A DNA stretch of 64,000 bases from Chloracidobacterium sp. (GTDB lineage Bacteria > Acidobacteriota > Blastocatellia > Pyrinomonadales > Pyrinomonadaceae), in contig JADJWM010000018.1 in the NCBI GenBank assembly GCA_016716365.1, forward strand, positions 124,001-188,000, in the 5' to 3' direction. Shown here piece after piece: positions 1-12,228 of the stretch. The notes below the pieces were generated by a model. It searched no databases. It had not been told where the DNA came from and was given only the letters and a program-made list of their open reading frames with translations. The position numbers and the translations under genes were made by a program. Within the stretch, counting starts at the first letter, position 1; each line of letters starts with the position of its first letter.

Positions 1-2411
<2,411 letters not shown>

Positions 2412-2441
2412 CTGGTGACTTTGAGCACCGTTTTTGGGGTA

Positions 2442-2478
2442 AGGGCCGGGCCAGCGATGTCCCCGGCCCTTTCTGTGT
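2442..2478 (+). terminator. Rho-independent terminator after rpoC
   Basis: A hairpin with 9-bp GC-rich arms (AGGGCCGGG at 2442-2450 pairing with CCCGGCCCT at 2462-2470) is followed by a T-rich stretch (TTCTGTGTCTTCT). It lies 31 bases after the rpoC stop on the same strand. Confidence 0.75.
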
Positions 2479-2604
2479 CTTCTAAACCATTGCCGCACGC
2501 TGAAAATGTATTATCATCTAGACAAAATAGCCCCCAAGATCGGGATTCACAGGCTCAGCTAGAAATTCGCGACCAACTTTTTGTTGGCTTTGGAATTGAG
2601 AAGA

Positions 2605-2922
2605 ATGGCGAACAGATCAACAGATGCCAGGAGTGCCTTCGCGGTCGCTATCGCGATCGTGCTCGGCTTCGGCGGGTTGGTACTCACTTTTTCCGACCTT
2701 GGACCCGGTGAAAGCTGGCCCCTCCGAATTACGGTGGCTGCAGCATTCTTCTTCATCTCGGGAGCTTTTGTCGGTTTGATTCAACCAAAAGCTTGGCCGA
2801 TCGCCTTGTTGACGGCTTGGGGAGCTGTGTTGATGGGTGGCTTTATTACGCTGGTCGCCGCCGCGCACTATGGCCGCGGAGCGTTTGCCGCCACCGAGCC
2901 GCCTTTATTACTTCCGGACTGA
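2605..2922 (+). CDS. Small multi-pass membrane protein of unknown function, probably frameshifted at its 3' end
   Basis: I do not recognise this 105-residue protein. The chosen start (MANRSTDA) is preceded by a purine-rich GAGAAGA stretch. It has three hydrophobic segments: AFAVAIAIVLGFGGLVLTF, ITVAAAFFFISGAFVGLI and WPIALLTAWGAVLMGGFITL. The frame ends with a low-quality tail (TEPPLLLPD). The -1 frame then stays open to 3014 and encodes a fourth convincing membrane helix (SGLIMIFGSLGSTLLGALLG) with a positive KLLARRR end. The natural product is therefore probably a four-helix protein ending at 3014, with an indel near 2895-2905. It sits alone between rpoC and an unknown secreted protein. A gene is moderately likely; its function is unknown. 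Confidence 0.5.
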   Translation: MANRSTDARSAFAVAIAIVLGFGGLVLTFSDLGPGESWPLRITVAAAFFFISGAFVGLIQPKAWPIALLTAWGAVLMGGFITLVAAAHYGRGAFAATEPPLLLPD

Positions 2923-3079
2923 TCATGATATTCGGCTCGCTTGGGTCGACGCTGCTTGGGGCCTTACTTGGGAAATTATTAGCCCGACGCCGTGATCAAA
3001 TACCTATACGATAGCACTTACCGGAGCGTTCTTGACTTCACCGGCTCTTACCTGTCCAGTTCCTTGAAGAAAACACGCT

Positions 3080-3107
3080 TGTCCTTCGCTCGACCTGTGC
3101 TAATATG
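3080..3107 (+). promoter_or_regulatory. Possible sigma-70-type promoter upstream of the 3148 gene
   Basis: A -35-like TTGTCC (3080-3085) and a -10-like TAATAT (3102-3107) are separated by 16 bases and lie about 40 bases before the start at 3148. The match to consensus is partial, so this is a weak call. Confidence 0.3.
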
Positions 3108-3147
3108 CCGGCATCTCTTCCCGATCCCTTTACGAGGTACATAATCG

Positions 3148-3759
3148 ATGGCGAAAGTATTTCTCGCTTTTTGCGTCACGGGTCTGTTGTCGGTTTCGCT
3201 CTTCGGGCAGTCGTCAAAAAATGACATCGAGCGGCTGAAGACGGAGGTGGGCCTTCCGGCATCAACGATGGTCGTGAAGCAGCGGCGGGCGGTTTCAAAA
3301 AACGACCCGACCAAGATCTTTTTCCTGGTCGATGACAGCCGCGTTTCGGAGGATGATTTCCGGAGTTGGGTCGACCAATGGAATACAACGAAAGCCGCCA
3401 ATTTCGGCGCGCTCCAGATCGTTTCGAAGATAAGTGAGGCGGACGTCGCTGCTGTCCTTTTCCGTTCGGGAGTGGCGAAGGTGGTCCGCGAGGAATCTGT
3501 CGGCCTGAACATCGGCCGGGCAGGACCGAAAACACGAAATAACGACGTGACGGTCCTCACGGAGGTCGGGAATTCCCGTGTAAATGCAAAAAGTTCGGTT
3601 CGCACTCTACCGAGCCCTATCTACACGTACTTGATCGTGCAGGGCGCCAATTCGGCGTGGCATCTGAACTATGCACGTGTAGACGAAGTGTTTTCAGAAA
3701 ATCCCTTTCCTGAACGCCGGCTGCAGAGCGTGCTTGAGAATGCGTTGAAGGACCGCTAA
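3148..3759 (+). CDS. Hypothetical secreted protein
   Basis: A 203-residue protein with a typical Sec signal peptide (MAKVFLAFCVTGLLSVSLFG, then QSSKND), so it is probably periplasmic or exported. The mature part has no motif I recognise. It is moderately charged, without membrane helices or cysteine pairs, and ends in an alpha-helical ERRLQSVLENALKDR. It is convergent with plsC, whose stop lies 41 bases away. Signal peptide, length and plausible codon use support a real gene; its function is unknown. Confidence 0.7.
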   Translation: MAKVFLAFCVTGLLSVSLFGQSSKNDIERLKTEVGLPASTMVVKQRRAVSKNDPTKIFFLVDDSRVSEDDFRSWVDQWNTTKAANFGALQIVSKISEADVAAVLFRSGVAKVVREESVGLNIGRAGPKTRNNDVTVLTEVGNSRVNAKSSVRTLPSPIYTYLIVQGANSAWHLNYARVDEVFSENPFPERRLQSVLENALKDR

Positions 3760-3800
3760 GTCGCAACTGCGAACCTGCCCGGACCAAGCCGCTGCCCAGC

Positions 3801-4547
3801 TTAGAGCATCGGGATAAAATCCGCCTCGACCTTTTCTTTCAAACGGGCCGCGAGGCGCTTGCGATCGGTATCGACGACCGTCTCTTCGCCGAAGGTCACG
3901 ACGGCCGTGAAGCCGGGCAGCGAGAAAAGAAGCCAGAGGTGTTTGAGAAAACCCGTGTCGTCCCACCAGCAGATGCGTTCGCTGGGGGTCGGGCCGCCCT
4001 CAGGGGTCACGTACCTTACCGCCGCGTGAGAAACGGGCAGGTCCGTTCGCGCGGCAAATTCGAGGAACGATGAATTGAACGGCAGGATCATTTCGCCTTT
4101 GGTGCTCGTGCCCTCTGGGAACAGGATCACGCCCTCCCGCTCGTTCAATTTCTTCAGCAATTCGGCACCGGCCCGCGGGATGTCGCGTCGATTCTTCCGA
4201 TCGATGAAGATATTCCCCATATTGCGGATCATCGGCCCGGCCAGGAACCAGTCCTTTATCTCGCTCTTCGCGACGAAAACGCCGTTCGCGGCCAGCCTCA
4301 GGGCCGGTATATCAACATAACTTACGTGGTTTGAGACAAGAAGGAACGGCGGTTTCGGCGGCGTGCCGACGATCTCCAGCTCCATCCGCGCGATCATGGC
4401 GAAGAGTTTCGACCACCAATGGAATACGACCTGCCGCCAAAGTGTCTTGTTCGGGACGAACCACGAAACAACCCACCATGACGCATAAAGGGCAAGTGAA
4501 GCAAAAATAAAAGCTGCGAGCCGCAGCGTACCCAGGACAAAGCTCAT
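3801..4547 (-). CDS. plsC: 1-acyl-sn-glycerol-3-phosphate acyltransferase (PlsC family)
   Basis: Lysophospholipid acyltransferase that transfers an acyl chain to the sn-2 position of lysophosphatidate in phospholipid synthesis at the inner membrane. The 248-residue length is typical. A hydrophobic N-terminal anchor (about residues 8-30) precedes the acyltransferase domain. The HX4D catalytic motif is NHVSYVD (His74, Asp79), and the substrate-binding FPEGTSTKGE block follows near residue 140. A third block, LPVSHAAVRYV, is also in place. The gene is convergent with the 3148 gene, and the HD-domain gene lies just upstream on the same strand, about 95 bases away. The exact acyl substrate cannot be told from sequence. 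Confidence 0.9.
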   Translation of the reverse strand: MSFVLGTLRLAAFIFASLALYASWWVVSWFVPNKTLWRQVVFHWWSKLFAMIARMELEIVGTPPKPPFLLVSNHVSYVDIPALRLAANGVFVAKSEIKDWFLAGPMIRNMGNIFIDRKNRRDIPRAGAELLKKLNEREGVILFPEGTSTKGEMILPFNSSFLEFAARTDLPVSHAAVRYVTPEGGPTPSERICWWDDTGFLKHLWLLFSLPGFTAVVTFGEETVVDTDRKRLAARLKEKVEADFIPML

Positions 4548-4642
4548 TTAGAAAAGTTTGGTGACGGCCGCGGCAGGGTGCCGCCATCCGCATTCCGCGG
4601 CAAAACGCATTGTAACCCGTTCGCGGCTTTCGGGCCAACGCG

Positions 4643-5938
<1,296 letters not shown>

Positions 5939-6044
5939 TGGTTATTAGCTGAGATTCTACTAAAAACCTTCGGAAGGTTGAAAAAGCGTGATATACTCTT
6001 TGCCACTACCTACGCATTTTTCAATCACTCGTTGGAGGATTACA

Positions 6045-7091
6045 ATGTACTATTTTCGATCACGCATTTCCGATCGGGTCCTGCCCTATCTCTTTATTTC
6101 TTTCTTCTCGCTCACCGTATTCGCTTTGGCCGGCAACGCTGGAACGACGATCACCGGTCATGTCTATGACAAGCAGCGTAATGCCCTGGTCGATGTCGAT
6201 GTCGAACTCATGGATTCCTACCGCCGCATGGTCCAGCCCGGTGGTCGGACTAGGACCGACGGTTCGGGCCGATATCAATTCACGGATCTGGGGGACGGCC
6301 TTTATACGATCCGTGTAATGGCCTTCCGATATGATCTTGAAGACCAGGAACGCCTTGTTGAGCTGGTCACGATGAACATCCGCGGCGGAGAAGGCGCCGG
6401 ATATCAGAATGAAGATTTCTACCTGGTCCCGCGAAGAGGAAGTCTGAAGGAGGCCGAGTTGGCCGTTATTTTTGCCCAAGAGATCCCGAAAGACGCCGAA
6501 GATGCATACAAGAAGGCCGAGGGCAACTTCAAGAGCGGACGGAAAGACGATGCGATGGCCGATCTGCAGACAGCTTTGAGGTTGTTTCCGAATTATTACT
6601 CTGCCTTGCACTTATATGGACGGGAACTGCTGCTCCGCAAGAAATATCTGGATGCGGCTTCCGTTTACATGCGTGCGGCGGAGGTGAATCCTAAAAGCGC
6701 TACATCCTTTTATAATGTCGGCCTCGCTTTGTTCAGCATCGGGCCGGATTACTATAAGGCGGCAAATACTGCGCTCGAATACGCCCGATCTCTGGCCACC
6801 AGTTCCGTCCAGGTCTTTTGGCTTTCCGGAAAAGTCGCCCGGGGGCTCAAGAACTACGCCGATGCGGAGAAGTACCTGCTTCAAGCAAAGAAACTCGGCG
6901 AAAAACGCGTGCCCGAGGTGCACAAAGAGCTCGCCGAACTATACGGCAACGATCTGAAGAATTTTGCTGCCGCTGCCGATGAATTGGAGCTTTATCTAAA
7001 GGCGAGCAAGCTGGATTCGAAGGACGAAGCGAATACCAAACAAGTGATCGCGAATCTTAGGAAAAAGGCCACCGAAAAGAAAGGCTCTTAA
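6045..7091 (+). CDS. Secreted TPR protein with N-terminal carboxypeptidase-regulatory-like domain
   Basis: A 348-residue exported protein. The start at 6045 is chosen because GGAGG lies 7 bases upstream and because it begins a good signal peptide (YLFISFFSLTVFALAG). An Ig-like carboxypeptidase-regulatory domain follows (TITGHVYDKQRNALVDVDVELM ... GRYQFTDLGDGLYTIRVMA, about residues 33-105). The C-terminal half is TPR repeats, recognisable from AYKKAEGNFKSGRKDDAMADL, YYSALHLYGRELLLRKKY, and AEKYLLQAKKLG. The layout matches the protein at 43824-44855, which also neighbours TonB receptors. A periplasmic or outer-membrane scaffolding role is an inference. A terminator follows at 7114-7148. Confidence 0.82.
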   Translation: MYYFRSRISDRVLPYLFISFFSLTVFALAGNAGTTITGHVYDKQRNALVDVDVELMDSYRRMVQPGGRTRTDGSGRYQFTDLGDGLYTIRVMAFRYDLEDQERLVELVTMNIRGGEGAGYQNEDFYLVPRRGSLKEAELAVIFAQEIPKDAEDAYKKAEGNFKSGRKDDAMADLQTALRLFPNYYSALHLYGRELLLRKKYLDAASVYMRAAEVNPKSATSFYNVGLALFSIGPDYYKAANTALEYARSLATSSVQVFWLSGKVARGLKNYADAEKYLLQAKKLGEKRVPEVHKELAELYGNDLKNFAAAADELELYLKASKLDSKDEANTKQVIANLRKKATEKKGS

Positions 7092-7113
7092 CTACCCGAC
7101 GATCTGAGTTGAC

Positions 7114-7148
7114 GCCCTGCCTTGAAACACGCGGCGGGGCTTTTCTTT
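7114..7148 (+). terminator. Rho-independent terminator after the TPR gene
   Basis: GCCCTGCC (7114-7121) pairs with GGCGGGGC (7133-7140), including one G-T wobble, and is followed by TTTTCTTT. It lies 22 bases after the stop of the 6045 gene. Confidence 0.7.
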
Positions 7149-7451
7149 GATCGGCTGTATACGAAATAGCGATGAGTTGGTCGCCCGAATTGTAAGCCTG
7201 ATCTGCATTTCTCGGCCTGCTTTGTCCTCGTGATCTTCCAGTCGGCCCTTTGATGTCTCTGTGTCCGCATGCCCATGCTAGCCGAGGAGTTCACAAGATC
7301 ATATACCCTTAGTAGGCACGGGTAAGATCAAAGTCGGATCCGTTCCGGCCTCCATTACGATATCACCATTTCATCCACGGTCGCGGCCAATTCCGACCAC
7401 GGCGACAGCCCCCCTGAACCGCCATTCTCAACTGTAAAAGTCGAACGAAAC

Positions 7452-7482
7452 AAAAAAGGCCCGCTTCGAATTGAAGCGGGCC
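7452..7482 (-). terminator. Rho-independent terminator of TonB receptor 1
   Basis: A perfect 10-bp stem (GGCCCGCTTC at 7458-7467 with GAAGCGGGCC at 7473-7482) has a 5-base loop. Read on the minus strand it is followed by six T residues (7452-7457). It lies about 20 bases downstream of the minus-strand receptor gene. Confidence 0.9.
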
Positions 7483-7503
7483 AAAGTTCTTACTAACTAA
7501 AGA

Positions 7504-10500
7504 TTAGAAGAAGAAGCGGAATCCGAACCGGACCTCACGCGGGCCCTGGAACGAATTCGAAACGCCATAAGTCGAGTACTGGCCGCTCGAGGTTCCCGCA
7601 CGGGCATTCAGGTAGTTCATAACGTACTGCTGAATACCGCCTCCGGTAAGGATCGTGTCGAAAACACGATTTTCCTGGAAGCCGCTGGAATCGGTCGAAG
7701 CACCGCACTCCGAGGTCGGGCAGCCGCCGGCCCGCAGGGTCGAAGCCGTAAAGTTGACCGGGCTGATCGCGGTCGCCGCACCAAGCTCGTTTTCCTCATC
7801 GAACAGGTTGCGGAATTGGATGAACGGCTCAAGCGTGAACCGGTTATCGCGTCCGAACTTGTAACGGTGGCTGATCGAGAGGTCGGTCTCCGTGAACATC
7901 TCGGTCCTTCCCAGGTCGCCGCGGCCGTTAAGGATACCCGACGAAACGCTGTAAAGGCTGTAAAGGGTGGTCTTCGGAGTACCCGACTGAATCGTGGTGA
8001 ATGCCGAGATCGTGGTCCGGTTGGTATTGTTGCCTGACCAGTTGAAGCTATAACCTCCGAACGCCTTGAACGAATGCGGGCGGTCGGTGGCGAGCTTGCC
8101 GTTCTCGGGTTCACCGAGGGCGGTATAACCCATGAACGGAAGGTCGAAGAACCGGTTCACGTTCGGGCTTGTACGGCCGCCTTCGTCAGAGCTTGCGAGG
8201 CCGGAGTAGTTACCGAACAGGCGGCTCCAGGTGTAGCTGCCGTTAAAGAACCAGTCCGTTGCACGCTTGTCGAGACGAAACTCGACAGCGTCGTAATTAC
8301 GTTCAGCATCGATGCACGGGCGTCCGGCTTCCTGCGAAATTGCACAGGTAAGGCCGCGGCCCGGGTTGCCGATGATGTATGCTTCGGAACCCTGAGCATT
8401 GAACACGCCTACGTCTTCCACTGCACGGTCAACCTGCTTGTGGGTATAGCGTCCGCTGAAAACGAAGTTCCTGCTAAGTTCACGCTCGAGGCCGAACGTG
8501 TATTCACTCTGGCGAGCGGCAACGATGTCCGGATCGACAGCGCCGGTCTCGAAGATGTCCGCACCGATGATATTGGTCGCGATACGGAAGTCGAACTGGC
8601 ATACCGAGTAGCCGGGGCCGCCCACGATCGGGCAGGTTCCGCCGAGCACGTCCGCGGCTCCGCCGAGGATGTTGGCCGGGGTGTAATCGGTATAGGTTAC
8701 GCCGCGGCCCGGCAGGATCTCGAAGTAATCACGGCGATAGAAGTCGCCGCCGAACGAGCCGCGCGGAAGTTCATACTTGAAGCGGTCGTAGAACCAACCA
8801 TAGCTGGCAAAGAGCTTTGTCTTGCCGTCGCCGGTCAGGTCAAAGGCAAAACCGAGACGGGGAGCGATCTTATCGCCCCAGCCGAATTCGATCGCCTGGG
8901 TGGCGGTTGCGTCTCCAAAGCTCGGGACGATCTCGCTCTCGATGCGGACACCGATGTTGAGCGTCGCACGGCGGCCGATCTGCCACTGATCCTGAACGAA
9001 CAGGGCCTGGTTCTTGCTGCTTGCTTCACCCTTGGTGCCGAAACGCTGCAAAAGGCCGGATCCCAGGTTGCCCGGGGTCGGGGTTGCCGGAACACCAAGC
9101 GAACTGATCGGGATACCATAGTAAAGAACCACATAACCGGTATCAACGTAACCCGTGTCAACGGAGTTGAAGAGGCGGTTGAACTGGTAGCCGAACTTGA
9201 GGTTGTGACGTCCGCCGGCATTCACGCCAACGAAAGCCGCATCAAGGTCAAAAGTGGTACGCGTCGAAACGTCAAAATTCAGGATCGAGTTGTCACCCGT
9301 GTTGAATCCGGCCGTGCAGCCCGACTCCGGCGGCGGTGCGCCCGAGATCGAACAAAGATAACGCGTCCGCGGGGCCTTGCCGTAGGCAGAACCTTTCTCA
9401 TTGAGGAAGCTGCGGCCGACACGTCCGTTCAGGACCATCCAGCTGTTCGGCGTCCAGGTGACCTGGCCGTTAACACTGTTGCTGTTAACGCGGCCGCCAA
9501 GGATCCGGGCCTGGTCAGGCGTATAGGTGAAGTTGTTGGAACGGATCTCGGTCACGCCCGGAAGCGAACCTTCGTTGATCGTCGGGTTCCAGAGGAACGT
9601 TCCCCATGCGCGAACCGTTTCATGCGGCTGGGCATCCAGACGGAAGAAAGCTTCTTCCTGGAGCGTCGAGGCCGAATACGACCGGCTGTCGTCGATCGTC
9701 CTGTTGCCGTTGTACACCTGCGGAGCATACGCGGCCGAGAACCAAAGCCTGTCTTTGAGGACCGGGCCGCTGACGTTCATGACCGGGAACCAGTCCGTTC
9801 CGCCGCCTTTCGGAGCGGTGAAATATTCGTAATCGCCAGCGGCGTACGAATTCTGATAAAGGACCGGCCGGTTGCCGCCCTGGAGCTTTGCGGGCTCAAA
9901 GGACGTGCCGAAGTTTCCGCGCCATTTGTTGTTGCCGCCGGCCGTAACCACGTTGATCACGCCTCCGGTCGCGCCGCCGTACTCAGCTTCGAAGCCGGTC
10001 GACTTGACCTGGACTTCCTGAACCATTTCGAACGGAATATTGTTCGAAGCGTTCAAAGTACCGGTACGGAAGTTGGTGACTTCCTGGCCGTCGATAACGA
10101 ATACGTTCTCCGATCCCGACGCGCCGTCGATCTGAAATCCGCCTGCGAGCGACTCGGGGCGAACGTTCGGAGCGATCTTCAAAAGGCTCGTAAAGGTCGT
10201 GCCCTTCGGAAGGTCTTCGATAACTCTCTTGGTAATGTTGGTGTCGATCTTGGTACTGCCAGGATCGATCTGGACGGTGTTGTCAGCCGTCACGTCAACG
10301 ATCGCGCCCACGCCTGCTGCGCGAAGCGTGACGTTTGCGGTGCTCTTGCTGTCAACGACGACCGTCACGTCAACTGTCGTTTCTGCAAAGTTGGTTGCTC
10401 CGGCGGTGACCTGGTAGGTACCCGAAGGAACGGCCGGGATTGAAAAGAAACCGTTGCTGTTCGCCGTTACAGTGCGTGTAAAGCCGCCGGTCGCGCCGAC

Positions 10501-10656
10501 ACTTGTCACCTTAACGGTCGCATTCGGAATAACAGCTCCGTTTGCGTCGGCAACGGTCCCTTCAATGGATCCCGTCGTTCCCTGCCCGAACGCGAATGCC
10601 GAAAAGGCAAACACGAAGGCAAGAACCGACGCAATAAACTTGAAGTTCTTGTTCAT
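7504..10656 (-). CDS. TonB-dependent receptor with carboxypeptidase-regulatory-like domain (receptor 1)
   Basis: A 1050-residue Oar-like outer-membrane TonB-dependent receptor; the substrate is unknown. The signal peptide is FIASVLAFVFAFSAFAFG. An N-terminal carboxypeptidase-regulatory-like domain follows (GSIEGTVADANGAVIPNATV ... GFFSIPAVPSGTYQVTA, residues about 27-115). The plug contains IDGQEVTNFRTGT and EYGGATGGVINVVTAGG. A long beta-barrel ends in the aromatic VRFGFRFFF terminus needed for outer-membrane insertion. Paired cysteines in extracellular-loop-like stretches (CPIVGGPGYSVCQF, CAISQEAGRPC) suggest disulphides. A good ribosome-binding site (AGGAG) precedes the ATG. A -24/-12-like site at 10758-10772 may drive it, and a terminator follows at 7452-7482. 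Intact, unlike receptor 3. Confidence 0.92.
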   Translation of the reverse strand: MNKNFKFIASVLAFVFAFSAFAFGQGTTGSIEGTVADANGAVIPNATVKVTSVGATGGFTRTVTANSNGFFSIPAVPSGTYQVTAGATNFAETTVDVTVVVDSKSTANVTLRAAGVGAIVDVTADNTVQIDPGSTKIDTNITKRVIEDLPKGTTFTSLLKIAPNVRPESLAGGFQIDGASGSENVFVIDGQEVTNFRTGTLNASNNIPFEMVQEVQVKSTGFEAEYGGATGGVINVVTAGGNNKWRGNFGTSFEPAKLQGGNRPVLYQNSYAAGDYEYFTAPKGGGTDWFPVMNVSGPVLKDRLWFSAAYAPQVYNGNRTIDDSRSYSASTLQEEAFFRLDAQPHETVRAWGTFLWNPTINEGSLPGVTEIRSNNFTYTPDQARILGGRVNSNSVNGQVTWTPNSWMVLNGRVGRSFLNEKGSAYGKAPRTRYLCSISGAPPPESGCTAGFNTGDNSILNFDVSTRTTFDLDAAFVGVNAGGRHNLKFGYQFNRLFNSVDTGYVDTGYVVLYYGIPISSLGVPATPTPGNLGSGLLQRFGTKGEASSKNQALFVQDQWQIGRRATLNIGVRIESEIVPSFGDATATQAIEFGWGDKIAPRLGFAFDLTGDGKTKLFASYGWFYDRFKYELPRGSFGGDFYRRDYFEILPGRGVTYTDYTPANILGGAADVLGGTCPIVGGPGYSVCQFDFRIATNIIGADIFETGAVDPDIVAARQSEYTFGLERELSRNFVFSGRYTHKQVDRAVEDVGVFNAQGSEAYIIGNPGRGLTCAISQEAGRPCIDAERNYDAVEFRLDKRATDWFFNGSYTWSRLFGNYSGLASSDEGGRTSPNVNRFFDLPFMGYTALGEPENGKLATDRPHSFKAFGGYSFNWSGNNTNRTTISAFTTIQSGTPKTTLYSLYSVSSGILNGRGDLGRTEMFTETDLSISHRYKFGRDNRFTLEPFIQFRNLFDEENELGAATAISPVNFTASTLRAGGCPTSECGASTDSSGFQENRVFDTILTGGGIQQYVMNYLNARAGTSSGQYSTYGVSNSFQGPREVRFGFRFFF

Positions 10657-10757
10657 TATTTATCTCCTGTTAGAAGTACTTGATTCAAAAAGCACGGAAT
10701 GCGTAAACCGGGGGAAATCTAAAGAAAGACGTACCGCGCTTCTATCCTATTTAATGC

Positions 10758-10772
10758 GCAATAAGTATGCCC
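10758..10772 (-). promoter_or_regulatory. Candidate sigma-54 (-24/-12) promoter of TonB receptor 1
   Basis: On the minus strand the site reads GGGCAT-ACTTA-TTGC. The GG and GC dinucleotides have the 10-base separation required by sigma-54 (consensus TGGCAC-N5-TTGC), with two mismatches outside GG/GC. It sits about 100 bases before the receptor start at 10656, with a predicted transcript start near 10746. It is weaker than the site at 49196-49211. Confidence 0.4.
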
Positions 10773-10888
10773 AAAGGACAGGAACGAGGTAAGTCATTTA
10801 CTTGCAAATAATTAAGAGTTGCGGGTGAGTTCAACAGCACGAACAAAATCCAAATTATTGAATTTGTGTCTGAAAACCTGCATCTGGA

Positions 10889-11578
10889 TCAGAACTCGAT
10901 CAAGTGACCGAGTTTTTCCTTCTTTGTGCGAAGGTAGTGGGCGGCGGGTTCTCGGGTGGCGATCTCTAGCGGAATACGCTCCACTATCCTCAGGCCGGCA
11001 TCCCGTAAGGCCTTTATTTTATCAGGGTTATTGGACATTACCCTGACTTTGCAAAGCCCGAGGTCGAAGAGGATCTCGGCACATTGCTGATAGGTCCGCG
11101 CATCCACTGCGAACCCCAGTTTTTCGTTCGCCTCGACCGTGTCGGCACCCTCGTCCTGAAGGGCGTATGCGCGGATCTTGTTAATGATCCCGATGCCGCG
11201 GCCCTCCTGCTGCTGATAGACGATCGCACCGCGTCCTTCGGCCTCGATCATCTCCATTGCCTTGCGAAGCTGCGGGCCGCAGTCGCACTTGATCGAACCG
11301 AATACGTCTCCGGTCAGGCATTGCGAGTGAATGCGAACGAGCGTCGGTACCGAGGGATCCATCTCCCCTTTGTAAAGAACGACGAACTCTTCATCGCTGG
11401 TCAGCGACCGATAACCGGCGATCATGAAATCACCGATCTCGGTCGGCAGGTGGGCGCTGGCAACCCTTGAAACCGTCAATACCCTGGCCGAACCGGGAAG
11501 ATCTTTAGCTGAACTTGCCAAATCTAACACTCCGACACCCGAAACATTGCAACTCATAATTATATCGCCTGAACGCAT
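10889..11578 (-). CDS. ribA: GTP cyclohydrolase II
   Basis: RibA converts GTP to 2,5-diamino-6-ribosylamino-4-pyrimidinone 5'-phosphate, formate and pyrophosphate, the first step of riboflavin synthesis. The zinc site is CLTGDVFGSIKCDC (C-x10-C-x-C). RIHSQ and the QQEGRGIGIINKI block are the GTP-binding and catalytic signatures, and the later LRVMSNNPDK-type segment (VRVMSNNPDKIKAL) is typical. It is a stand-alone RibA rather than a RibBA fusion. The start is uncertain: an ATG seven codons in, at 11557 (MSCNVSG), has a weak AGG upstream and may be the true one, giving 222 residues. No other riboflavin gene is nearby, and I see no FMN riboswitch upstream. Confidence 0.93.
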   Translation of the reverse strand: MRSGDIIMSCNVSGVGVLDLASSAKDLPGSARVLTVSRVASAHLPTEIGDFMIAGYRSLTSDEEFVVLYKGEMDPSVPTLVRIHSQCLTGDVFGSIKCDCGPQLRKAMEMIEAEGRGAIVYQQQEGRGIGIINKIRAYALQDEGADTVEANEKLGFAVDARTYQQCAEILFDLGLCKVRVMSNNPDKIKALRDAGLRIVERIPLEIATREPAAHYLRTKKEKLGHLIEF

Positions 11579-11621
11579 ATTTTGTGTAATAGTTCGCCGC
11601 GTTCAGGGATCCGGATGCAAT

Positions 11622-11662
11622 AAAAAGGGCCACCCGGCGGCACCGCAAACCGCCAAGTGGCC
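11622..11662 (-). terminator. Rho-independent terminator of the sigma/zf-HC2 transcript
   Basis: GGCCAC (11628-11633) and GGCGG (11636-11640) pair with CCGCC (11650-11654) and GTGGCC (11657-11662), with a small internal loop. On the minus strand the hairpin is followed by CTTTTTA. It lies 25 bases downstream of the 11687 gene. Confidence 0.7.
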
Positions 11663-11686
11663 GTATAAAATGGCCTTCGCCAAAAA

Positions 11687-12094
11687 CTAATCCTTTAGAT
11701 CTTCCGGCTCTTCCGATGCATCCTTCTCGTCGGCCCCTTCCGGCTTGCTTTCGGCATTGTGGGCGAATACCGCTCCATCGCTGGTCCCGAATATGCGGGA
11801 CAGAAGGCCGCTGAGAACTTCCGAGATCTTCGACGGTTCTGCCGCTGCGGCGATCGGGGCCGGTGCCGGTGCGTCGGCAAACGCAAGGTCCAGCCTTATC
11901 AGTTCGGCCGTCACGTGGCGGCAAAACGAGCAATCGGCCAGGTGGCTCACGATCGGCCCCGCCTCGCGTTCCGAAAGGTTCCCTTCGGTGAATGCTGCCA
12001 GCGAATCGTGATCGAGATGCGGGCCTTTGGCAGATCGGTTAAATTCGGTCCCCGAACGGGCCTTTAGGAATTGGCCGACAAGGCTTTCGATCAT
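11687..12094 (-). CDS. Putative anti-sigma factor with zf-HC2 zinc finger
   Basis: A 135-residue protein with the anti-sigma zinc-finger signature H-x3-C-x2-C (SHLADCSFCRHVTAEL, about residues 50-65). The preceding LAAFTEGNLSEREAGPIVSHL is the usual helical lead-in. No membrane helix follows; the remainder is an Ala/Pro linker and an acidic tail (DEKDASEEPEDLKD), so it appears cytosolic. It lies directly downstream of, and on the same strand as, the sigma factor gene 12229-13226, the standard arrangement of a sigma factor and its ZAS-type regulator. That partnership is inferred from position. A terminator follows at 11622-11662. Confidence 0.75.
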   Translation of the reverse strand: MIESLVGQFLKARSGTEFNRSAKGPHLDHDSLAAFTEGNLSEREAGPIVSHLADCSFCRHVTAELIRLDLAFADAPAPAPIAAAAEPSKISEVLSGLLSRIFGTSDGAVFAHNAESKPEGADEKDASEEPEDLKD

Positions 12095-12228
12095 CGCCTC
12101 GGGAGCGTTATTTTCTCAAGATTTTTCATGGTGAGTCCCAGCCTCCGATTAACAGACGTGCTCTTTCGGTAACATTTGCGTAAAGAAAAGCACTTTCGAC
12201 AAAAAAATATTGCGGTCGACGCGGTTGG

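Larger units (their letters stand above)
7092..7503. other. Convergent intergenic region between the TPR gene and TonB receptor 1
   Basis: This gap of about 410 bases contains two terminators, one for each converging gene (7114-7148 plus, 7452-7482 minus). Between roughly 7150 and 7450 I see no credible coding sequence, repeat or RNA gene. Confidence 0.6.

Noticed and set aside
2893..3014. TGA at 2920-2922 as a second selenocysteine codon
   Set aside because: The frame after that TGA has no membrane or conserved character. The convincing continuation is in the -1 frame, which points to an indel.
8074..10443. A 789-codon open frame on the plus strand
   Set aside because: It lies fully antisense to TonB receptor 1, whose domains and terminator are clear. 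The translated sequence shows no fold or motif, and the openness follows from the codon bias of the receptor gene.
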